From Methylohalobius sp964654415 (GTDB lineage Bacteria > Pseudomonadota > Gammaproteobacteria > Methylococcales > Methylothermaceae), in NCBI GenBank assembly GCA_964654415.1, contig CAZZIP010000019.1, positions 1 to 25,540 on the forward strand: a stretch of 25,540 bases of DNA. Direction: 5' to 3'. A program made the position numbers and the translations under genes. This document shows positions 7,229-14,045 of this stretch, in pieces. Position 1 is the stretch's first letter. The number at the start of each line of letters is the position of its first letter. Below the pieces are notes generated by a model. It did not search any database, was not told where the DNA came from, and worked only from the letters and a program-made list of their open reading frames with translations.

Positions 7229-9865
7229 TTACCTCCGGTGTTGGTAAAGGTGGGTAAACAGGGCAATGCGGTAATTGCCCTTGTGTTTTTCGATACCGTT
7301 CTGGACGATGGCCTCAGCGAGTTCCGCCTGCAAACGCCTACGCGCAGCCTCATCGAGTTTGCGCCCATTCCGGCGGCGGGTTTCCAGCATGCGGTAAGTG
7401 CGGTAGCAGAACCGCGAGCGCCAGATGGCGTTTTCGGGTTTGTTTAAGTCTTCTGCAAGCCCGATCAGATGCAGGAGGTCGTAAAGGTACCCCGTACTCA
7501 GGCCGAAATCGGCGCGCATTTTATCGAGCCGCTCAGCGCATTTGAGCAAGTCATCGAAGTCCTCCCAGCTTACGGAACGGCCAAAACAGGTCACGGCGTT
7601 TTTCGGCGGGATGGCCTGCTTGTTGGGATTGAAGGACTTGCCAGCATCCAGCGCCTCTTCGGCCAGGTCAGCCAGATAGTTGATCGGCAATCCTGGCTTG
7701 GTAAGCGATAGGCCTGCTGAAAAATGCAGCTGCGGGTTTTCCGCGACGTAGCGCTTGAACTCGTTCCGCATTCTCTGAGCCAATCTCATGGTGGAACGCC
7801 ACGGGCCGATCAGGAAGAAATCATCGCCGCCGGCAAACACGGTATAGGTGTTGGGGAATTCCGTCCTGCAAAGATGCGGCAACCAAGTGGAGAAAAAAGC
7901 ATTCATCTGGCGCGACAAGGCGGCCATCTTTGCAAAGCTCGGCGCACCCAGGCCGCGCTGGAAGATGGCGCCGAGATTGTCCACGTCCCCCTTCAGGGTC
8001 ATCAGGGCGCTGATGCCAAGCCACTCGCCCCTCTCATCCAGCCATTTGTCCTCATCCGCAAGATGGTTGAGCGTCTTGGCTTCCCCGACGGCCTTCTCGT
8101 AGATTTCGTCGGTATCCTCGTACTTGTCGAAGGTGTCAAAGTCATCCGCGGTGAAACGTGGAATCCAGGCGTTGATGGCGCGGCGGGCATAGCCATTCCA
8201 CAGCGGCTTGCCCTCCTCTTCGGGCAGGGCAAAATCTACCGCCCGCAGCAGCTTGCCTTCGCGCGCCAGTTGCCCGAACTTGCCGCTGATGTCTTCGCAT
8301 TGGGTAAAGCTGACGTAATATCCGAAAATCGGCAGGGCCAGGGTGTGGTGATCGAGGTTGTCGCAAGTTATCAGCAGGCGCTCGAACTTTGTCAGGTATT
8401 CGCCAACCTTGATCTGGTCATCCGCCAAGCGGCTGATCCAGACGCCTTCCGTCAATTCTACGGCGGCGGGCGAACGCCCATCCACTTTGCACACGCCTTG
8501 GACGGCATTGAACTCGTCTAGGAAACCTTCGAACACCGCAGGGGCATTGTCGGCGCAGAGATTGAAACGCTGCAACTTGAGCCTTTCCAGCTGTTCAAAC
8601 AGCCGTCTCATTAGTTCGCTGAACCTGCCTTGGGTAAAATCCTCGCAAGATGCCGGCAACCACACCAGGCCGATGCCGGACTGCCCGTAGGTATGCTCCA
8701 GAAACCAGGTATCCAATTCGGCCTGCACCTTTTTCAATTGCTCGACGGTTTGCGGCGTATTCGGCGCGACGACCAGGAATTTGCCCGCCGCGTTGATCAC
8801 CTGGCTGGTGGGCGGCAGCTGCAAACCATCCAGGACTTTCAACACTGCACACTCCATCAGCAGCGAGACGTAGAACGAGCGCCCGCGCAGCAGTTTTGCT
8901 GCGCGCCTGCGGGTTTCGCCGCCGCTGGCAAAGATGAAATCCTGAATGCCGAAGAAATCGCCCTGTACCAATAGGAACTTGTCGGTATCCCAATCCTCCA
9001 GCTGTCCGCTTTCTTGCCCGGTTTCGCGGTGATAGCGCCAAAGCGCCGCTGCCAAGGCGGCCACTGTTTTGGAATGGTCATATAGCGACACTTCGGGCTT
9101 GACGCTGAAAGCCGTGGCCGAAGGGATGGCATGGGTAAAGCACTGCCATAAGCTGTCAAAGTGATCTAGCCACAGCGCTAAGTTTTGGCGATGGGCCTTG
9201 GGAATTTGCTCCAAACCAGCCAAAAACTGCTCCCATAGGCTGCGGTATTCGGCTTGCGCTGCCTTGTTGTCTTTGGGCAGGTAGTCGGCTTTTTTCTCCG
9301 GAAATAAGCTGTTGACCGCCAAAGGCTTGAGTGGATAGATGTACTGCAACTCCTCAGCGCTTGGGCTTTCCCCGTCCAACCGGATTTGTTCGAACAGCGT
9401 CAGCAGGCGGGTAGTATAATGGTTTTGTAAAGCCTCGGTTTTGTCCTGGTTGTACCGCGCAAAGGTTTCACGTTCGAAACCCGAGGCAATGCGGTCCGCG
9501 GTGGCGATGATCCACTGCAGGAAGGTTTCGGGACGGTGATGTCTGGCGGCGGCGTTGATCAGCGAGTCGTCAGCGTTTTTGTCTTTCCACGGTGCGAAGG
9601 GAGTCATGTCATCGCCGACGAGATCGGGGAAATAGCGCTCGATGAGATCGATGGCAATCGCCGTATAGGCCGCGTGAATGTGGGTGGGGCGCCCATTGAA
9701 GTGAGGGCAAACGAGCTGGACGTTCACATTCCGGAGGCTGATACCGTCGGCATCCTTTTGCTCTGCTTCGGAAATCCGAGCACGTTCGGCAAATTTCCCA
9801 AGATCGTGGAGCAGCGCAGCCAGCGCCACGCGGCAAGAGGCGTTTAGCAGTTGGGCATCGTGCAT
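7229..9865 (-). CDS. cas10: Type III-A signature protein Cas10/Csm1 (HD nuclease plus GGDD cyclase)
   Basis: Cas10 is the large subunit of the Csm complex. After target RNA binding its HD domain cleaves single-stranded DNA and its Palm domain makes cyclic oligoadenylates. In this 878-residue protein the HD motif is at residues 20-21 (LAALLHDLGKFAERA), and the second Palm domain carries GGDD at about residues 676-679 (FAGGDDFFLIGPW). Both activities therefore look intact. The middle has the expected first Palm domain (VQGDFFGIQDFIFASGGETR), but I see no intact Cys4 zinc finger, only scattered Cys and His. ATG 9865 has GGAG 7-10 nt upstream. It heads the cas10-csm2-3-4-5 operon, and site B of the shared palindrome lies 69.5 bp before its start codon. 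Confidence 0.97.
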   Translation of the reverse strand: MHDAQLLNASCRVALAALLHDLGKFAERARISEAEQKDADGISLRNVNVQLVCPHFNGRPTHIHAAYTAIAIDLIERYFPDLVGDDMTPFAPWKDKNADDSLINAAARHHRPETFLQWIIATADRIASGFERETFARYNQDKTEALQNHYTTRLLTLFEQIRLDGESPSAEELQYIYPLKPLAVNSLFPEKKADYLPKDNKAAQAEYRSLWEQFLAGLEQIPKAHRQNLALWLDHFDSLWQCFTHAIPSATAFSVKPEVSLYDHSKTVAALAAALWRYHRETGQESGQLEDWDTDKFLLVQGDFFGIQDFIFASGGETRRRAAKLLRGRSFYVSLLMECAVLKVLDGLQLPPTSQVINAAGKFLVVAPNTPQTVEQLKKVQAELDTWFLEHTYGQSGIGLVWLPASCEDFTQGRFSELMRRLFEQLERLKLQRFNLCADNAPAVFEGFLDEFNAVQGVCKVDGRSPAAVELTEGVWISRLADDQIKVGEYLTKFERLLITCDNLDHHTLALPIFGYYVSFTQCEDISGKFGQLAREGKLLRAVDFALPEEEGKPLWNGYARRAINAWIPRFTADDFDTFDKYEDTDEIYEKAVGEAKTLNHLADEDKWLDERGEWLGISALMTLKGDVDNLGAIFQRGLGAPSFAKMAALSRQMNAFFSTWLPHLCRTEFPNTYTVFAGGDDFFLIGPWRSTMRLAQRMRNEFKRYVAENPQLHFSAGLSLTKPGLPINYLADLAEEALDAGKSFNPNKQAIPPKNAVTCFGRSVSWEDFDDLLKCAERLDKMRADFGLSTGYLYDLLHLIGLAEDLNKPENAIWRSRFCYRTYRMLETRRRNGRKLDEAARRRLQAELAEAIVQNGIEKHKGNYRIALFTHLYQHRR

Positions 9866-10111
9866 TTTGTCTTCTCCAATTAAATCAACCGCTAATTAAA
9901 AACCAACTCGTTTCTTACCCACACAACCGGCAAGCTTGTCGGCCAAACCTCTCGCCCGGGCTATCAACCCGGCAATATCATGCCGTAGCATCCCGGCAGG
10001 GGAACGGAACGCTGGAGGGGCAGACCCATTTCTAGGCTAGCCTTGCCGCTCCGATATTTCATGGCCGGGCCAAAGAGGTGGATCTCATGCGAACCAATAT
10101 CGTAGCCCCGT
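9866..10111. other. Intergenic region between the CARF gene and cas10
   Basis: This 246-bp region should hold the cas10 operon promoter. It contains palindrome site B (9927-9942) and an AT-rich stretch (9880-9905) just before cas10 in which a weak -35/-10 pair could be drawn, but nothing near consensus. On the minus strand a frame of about 46 codons is open to a TGA at 9964-9966 and reads IHLFGPAMKYRSGKASLEMG and on to CYGMILPG. It has no good start and matches no family I know, so it may be a gene remnant or chance. Confidence 0.4.
9927..9942 (-). promoter_or_regulatory. Palindromic operator-like site B, upstream of cas10
   Basis: CCGACAAGCTTGCCGG on the minus strand, a 16-bp inverted repeat with one mismatch pair. 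Its core GACAAGCTTGCC is identical to site A. The centre lies 69.5 bp upstream of the cas10 ATG, the same distance as site C from the CARF gene ATG. It probably binds a dimeric regulator; which one is unknown. Confidence 0.6.
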
Positions 10112-11242
10112 TCAGCGTGCGTAACGGATTGCCTCCTTCGGCAGCGCTAGAGCATAGCGTCCAGGACGCTGGCCGCCATTGGTGATGAGATACGGCTTGG
10201 CTGCCGGGCCCAGCTTGCGGCGAAGGATCCTCCCGAGCTTAGCCTTGCGTTGGGAAAAATAGTCCCCGTCCATGCCACCCCGCAGAGCGCGCTTGGTGGC
10301 CTCAAGATCGGCCATTTCGCCGCGAATCTGCTGATACTCGGCCAGAAAGCGCCCCGCCCAGGCCAAATCTGGAACCCCTTTTTTCGGCGCTGGCAAAGGC
10401 TCCTCTCCGGCCAAAGCGTGGCGGGCAAACATGCTGTAAAAAGCCAGTTCCGCCGGCGGCAGGTGAATAACCTCACCCGCGGCGTAAATCGTCTGTTGGA
10501 CAAGATCGATGACCAGCTGCGGCGGAGCATAAGCTTTTTTGGCGGCGGCCACGGTCTGACTGAAGCTCGCCTCACCTTCGAGCAAAGCCCGTGGCAAGCC
10601 GTGGCGCAGCGAAACAAAGGGGATTTCGGCCAGCATCACCTCGGCCTGGCAGCAATCGAGCGGACTCTGCTGCTTGTCTAGGGTATGAATGATGCGCTGC
10701 TTAGGGCTAGGATAAAAAAACTGCGGGTGTCCCTCAAACGGCGGAGAGACCAAAACGTGGCTTAGGCGGTCTTGGGGACGACCGTAGAGCGAAAGGGCAT
10801 AACCTAGGTAATACCCCATGGTCTTGCGCCCGCCGGCAATCGAGACGTGTAAGGCGCACTCGGGGTCGGCCGTCAGTTGGCGTACCACTTTGGCGATGTA
10901 ATCGGCGGCGCGCTCGTTGTCCTCGGGCGTGCGGATGTCGTCGGTGGGCTTGCCTTGAGCGTTAGGGATGGTGTGGATCGACGCTTCAGAGAAGATTATC
11001 TGCGGCAGACCGTAGTCTTTCCGCAACCGGTAAAACCAGCCTGGTTCCTCCGAGAGCAGGTTAAGACGCGCGTGCTCGGCCCCGGTGCGGGTGGTGATCA
11101 AGACGATCTCGGTAGGAATAAAAGGAGGGGTACGTTTAACGCTCAAGGCATATAAGGTCTCGGTAACCACTTGCGGCGAAAGCCCCGTGACCGCCAGCAG
11201 AACGCGGCGGGGATAGGTTTCTGGGCAATTTGGATCAGTCAT
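10112..11242 (-). CDS. NE0113-family CARF protein with winged-helix-like C-terminus
   Basis: A 376-residue CRISPR ancillary protein of the NE0113 (Csx1/Csm6-like, CARF) family. The CARF Rossmann domain starts RRVLLAVTGLSPQVVTETLY and carries the ligand-binding signature SIAGGRKTMGYYLGYALSLY at residues 134-153, then DRLSHVLVSPPFE. CARF domains bind cyclic oligoadenylates made by Cas10. The C-terminal 75 residues (YFSQRKAKLGRILRRKLG, then a strand-turn-strand) look like a winged helix. No helical HEPN ribonuclease domain is visible. It could be a cyclic-oligoadenylate-responsive DNA-binding protein, a ring nuclease, or both; I cannot separate these by reading. The Shine-Dalgarno is weak. Site C lies 69.5 bp upstream. 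It is transcribed toward cas10 but separated by 246 bp. Confidence 0.85.
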   Translation of the reverse strand: MTDPNCPETYPRRVLLAVTGLSPQVVTETLYALSVKRTPPFIPTEIVLITTRTGAEHARLNLLSEEPGWFYRLRKDYGLPQIIFSEASIHTIPNAQGKPTDDIRTPEDNERAADYIAKVVRQLTADPECALHVSIAGGRKTMGYYLGYALSLYGRPQDRLSHVLVSPPFEGHPQFFYPSPKQRIIHTLDKQQSPLDCCQAEVMLAEIPFVSLRHGLPRALLEGEASFSQTVAAAKKAYAPPQLVIDLVQQTIYAAGEVIHLPPAELAFYSMFARHALAGEEPLPAPKKGVPDLAWAGRFLAEYQQIRGEMADLEATKRALRGGMDGDYFSQRKAKLGRILRRKLGPAAKPYLITNGGQRPGRYALALPKEAIRYAR

Positions 11243-11304
11243 GCTACGCTGCCTTTAAGTCTATTCAAAGCATAGCTTAAGCCCTCCGTATTTAAAGTGG
11301 TCTG

Positions 11305-11318
11305 CGGCAAGCTTGCCG
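11305..11318 (-). promoter_or_regulatory. Palindromic operator-like site C, upstream of the CARF gene
   Basis: CGGCAAGCTTGCCG is a perfect 14-bp palindrome in the 84-bp gap between the M14 peptidase stop and the CARF gene start. It has no loop and no following T-run, so it is not a terminator. The centre is 69.5 bp from ATG 11242. It shares its core with sites A and B. Confidence 0.6.
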
Positions 11319-11326
11319 AAAGTGTC

Positions 11327-12997
11327 TTACACGCTTACCCGTAAGACTCTGGCCCCGCCGCGCCCTAAGTCCCAGCGGAGGGTGATCTCTCCGCTTCCGG
11401 TCAGCCACCACTCGTAAGCTCGGCGCACTCCGCGGTAGGGAAGTTCGGCATAGATCGGATTGGCGGCGGTGCCCACGCGCAGCGTTCCCCAGCCGTCTAA
11501 AGGCTCCAGCGGCACGATCTGCGTCCCACTGCGCAAGGCCAGCTCCCCTGCAAGCGTAAGTTCAGCGCATCCTTTGGCAAAGCGCGGCAAGGTCTCGGCG
11601 AACGCCAAGCCGGAAGTCGGCAAAAACCCCACGTTCTCTAGCACCAGCCGCACACGGTGGCACGCTCCGTGCGATGTGTGCTCGACTTTGGCCTCTACCC
11701 AAGGCAAAGCGCGGCGTAAGCTATCGGCCACTTTGAACGCCTTCTCGCATTCGGATTGCAGCAGGCGTTCAGGGGGATTGCGGATAGTGCGGTAATAATC
11801 TAGGCCGCCGATTTCGACCGGACCGAGCTGCGGGTGGTCAAAGGTGCGCCAAGACAACGTGCCGGGTTCTTCGGCAAACGCGGCCATCAGCTTGCGCAGG
11901 CGCTCCGGATCGGGGCGCTGAAAGAATTCGGCCGGCTTAGGGTTGTCGATGCCGGCATAAGCGCACGGGTCCCACAGCTCCAACACATACGCGGGCACGC
12001 CGAAGACATTGGTCAAAGTATCATCCCAACAGCCGGCGATGGGGTTTTTCGGGTCGTAGACAAAATCGGGGTATTTGCGGAGCACGCGGTAGCCGGTGCC
12101 CTCGACCGCCTCTTGGGCAAGCGTCTCGAGCAAGCGCACGTCCGCCTGGCTTAAAGGATCGTCGGCGCGCGCCGGAGCGGTGAGCAAGCAGCCGGTGTAG
12201 GTATGGCAGCTCAAAGCGCAAGCGATCCTCGGGCGAGCAGTAAAAGCCTCCATCAGAGCGCGGCTTTCCGGCTCCGACAAAGGATACGGCCCAGAATCCA
12301 TGCCCCACATCGACAGTGGCCGCCAGCTTTCGGGGAAGTTGCGATTTAAATCGAGGCCGTATTCGCGGATCGCCGCCGTCCAGCGCACCCCATCCCAATG
12401 CACAAACTCCCCTTCTGGACAAAGGAAATAAGCTTCTTGCGGGTCGTCGTCGAGGCGCCTTGGACGCAAGTAGATCGGCAGCTTTGGATCCGGCACGAAC
12501 GGGCCGGCCGGATGGCGCCAACGCATCCAGCGCACGCAGCCGTCGCCGTCTAAATCCTTAGGCACAAAACCGATTCTCGGAGTGCCAGGTTCAGGTGGCC
12601 TAAGCACCGAGCGCAAGAAAGGCGCTCCCTCGCACAAAGCCTGAAAGCCGTCGGGACTGACGCACGGCGCGATGTAAAGGGCATGGCGGCCAAACCACGC
12701 CTCGCCTTGCGTGGCCTTCTCGGCCCAGCGCCAAGCCGCATACAAAGCGGCCATGATCCCCGCCCATTCGGCTGCGTGCATGCCCGCATCCAGCCAAAAC
12801 GCCGAGCGGTCTTCCACCGCGACCTCGCTGGGAGCGGCGATGGTCATAAGATAGATGGGCTGCCCTTGGCGGCTTTGGCCAATCACTTCCAGGCGTGTGA
12901 CTTCCGGGAAGGCTTGAGTGAGCGCTTGTAAGCTGTCCACCACTGCGCGATAGTCAAAATACCGCTCTCCGCGGTAAGCCATACCGCTTGCCTCCAT
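11327..12997 (-). CDS. M14 family zinc carboxypeptidase
   Basis: A 556-residue metallopeptidase of the M14 (carboxypeptidase A-like) family. The zinc site is visible as His74 and Glu77 in DAGMHAAEWAG and His265 in ALSCHTYTG. The substrate-binding LDLNRNFPE (215-223) and the catalytic Glu340 in AYVLELWDP are also present. About 200 C-terminal residues beyond the catalytic domain form a beta-rich region of unknown role. No signal peptide or membrane segment is seen, so it should be cytoplasmic. ATG 12997 is preceded by GGAGG at 7 nt spacing, which favours it over ATG 12982. It lies 22 bp after sua5 in the same direction and is probably cotranscribed with leuS and sua5. The substrate is unknown. 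Confidence 0.88.
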   Translation of the reverse strand: MEASGMAYRGERYFDYRAVVDSLQALTQAFPEVTRLEVIGQSRQGQPIYLMTIAAPSEVAVEDRSAFWLDAGMHAAEWAGIMAALYAAWRWAEKATQGEAWFGRHALYIAPCVSPDGFQALCEGAPFLRSVLRPPEPGTPRIGFVPKDLDGDGCVRWMRWRHPAGPFVPDPKLPIYLRPRRLDDDPQEAYFLCPEGEFVHWDGVRWTAAIREYGLDLNRNFPESWRPLSMWGMDSGPYPLSEPESRALMEAFTARPRIACALSCHTYTGCLLTAPARADDPLSQADVRLLETLAQEAVEGTGYRVLRKYPDFVYDPKNPIAGCWDDTLTNVFGVPAYVLELWDPCAYAGIDNPKPAEFFQRPDPERLRKLMAAFAEEPGTLSWRTFDHPQLGPVEIGGLDYYRTIRNPPERLLQSECEKAFKVADSLRRALPWVEAKVEHTSHGACHRVRLVLENVGFLPTSGLAFAETLPRFAKGCAELTLAGELALRSGTQIVPLEPLDGWGTLRVGTAANPIYAELPYRGVRRAYEWWLTGSGEITLRWDLGRGGARVLRVSV

Positions 12998-13019
12998 CGT
13001 TTATCCTCCAGTCGGACCG

Positions 13020-14003
13020 TTAATTTTTACCCTGCTTATACGCGGCCCGCTGTAGGCGGTCCAACACGGCCTCCCAGGCCGCCTCTGCAGGCGGAGCCTC
13101 TACCACGATCAATTGGCAGCCCAAGCGGTCTGCCTCGCGCAGGCGCGCGTACAGGACCTGAGCGTAAGCGCCAGGTTCTACGGGCATTGCAACCCACTTC
13201 ACCCCAGGCCAGTTTGGCGGTTGTCGAATCGCCAATACCACCAGCTTCTCCCCCTCGGCCTGCCAGCGCCTGAGACTTTCATCAAACTCAGCTTGAGCGA
13301 CCAATCGCAGGGGGGTGGCCGGGGCATAATGGCTAGGCAAGCTCCCCGGTACGCGCGGCGCCTGCGCCGTGGCCTGTTCGGGAACCTCTCCCAAGACCTC
13401 GGCCAATTCCAGCCGCGAAACCGCGCCCATGCGCAACAGCCTAGGCCGAGTCCCACTCAAATCGAGGATGGTGGATTCGAGCCCTAAAGGACAAGGCCCC
13501 CCGTCGAGCACACAGTCTACCGCGCCGCCCAGCTCTTCTTCGACGTGGGCGGCGGTAGTGGGACTGACCCGTCCAAACCGATTGGCGGAAGGAGCCGCCA
13601 CGCCGCCGCCGAACGCCTCAAGCAGCGCCAGCGCCAGGGGATGAGACGGCACTCTAAGCCCTACCGTATCCTGCCCGCCGGTCACCCAATCCGGCACGCC
13701 GGGAGCGCGCGGGAGAATCAAAGTCAACGGCCCAGGCCAAAAACGCTCCGCCAACCGCCGGGCGAGGGGCGGCACCTTGCGCGCGAAGCGCTCCAGCGCC
13801 TCGATGCCTGGCAAATGGACGATCAAAGGATGATCGGCCGGGCGACCCTTGACGGCAAAAATGCGCGCCACCGCTTCGACGTTGGTAGCATCTGCCCCCA
13901 GGCCGTAGACGGTCTCAGTAGGAAACGCCACCAATCCCCCGCGGCGCAGCGTCCAGACCGCGCGCGCAAGGGCTTTAGAATCTGAATAAACCGGATACTT
14001 CAT
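13020..14003 (-). CDS. L-threonylcarbamoyladenylate synthase, Sua5 type
   Basis: Makes threonylcarbamoyl-AMP from threonine, bicarbonate and ATP, the first step of t6A37 modification of ANN-decoding tRNAs. The YrdC domain is unmistakable: GGLVAFPTETVYGLGADATN, the KGRPADHPLIVH motif, RFWPGPLTLILPR and APSANRFGRVSPT. At 327 residues it also carries the C-terminal Sua5 domain (from about residue 220, SLPSHYAPATPLRLV onward), unlike the short E. coli TsaC. It sits 42 bp downstream of leuS and 22 bp upstream of the M14 peptidase gene, on the same strand. Confidence 0.95.
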   Translation of the reverse strand: MKYPVYSDSKALARAVWTLRRGGLVAFPTETVYGLGADATNVEAVARIFAVKGRPADHPLIVHLPGIEALERFARKVPPLARRLAERFWPGPLTLILPRAPGVPDWVTGGQDTVGLRVPSHPLALALLEAFGGGVAAPSANRFGRVSPTTAAHVEEELGGAVDCVLDGGPCPLGLESTILDLSGTRPRLLRMGAVSRLELAEVLGEVPEQATAQAPRVPGSLPSHYAPATPLRLVAQAEFDESLRRWQAEGEKLVVLAIRQPPNWPGVKWVAMPVEPGAYAQVLYARLREADRLGCQLIVVEAPPAEAAWEAVLDRLQRAAYKQGKN

Positions 14004-14045
14004 GCAATTTGCGCAGCGGCTTAAATTGCGGGAAGAGTAATCGCT

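Noticed and set aside
7724..8521. 265-codon plus-strand open frame
   Set aside because: It is antisense to cas10 and has no recognisable domain; the minus strand encodes the clear Cas10 catalytic motif here.
10775..10800. R-x6-H pattern in the CARF protein (GRPQDRLSH) as a HEPN active site
   Set aside because: It lies in the conserved CARF strand-helix region right after the GGRKTM motif, not in a C-terminal helical HEPN domain.
11305..11318. Perfect palindrome as a terminator for the M14 peptidase gene
   Set aside because: It has no loop and no following T-run on the transcribed strand, and the same motif recurs at promoters where no gene ends.
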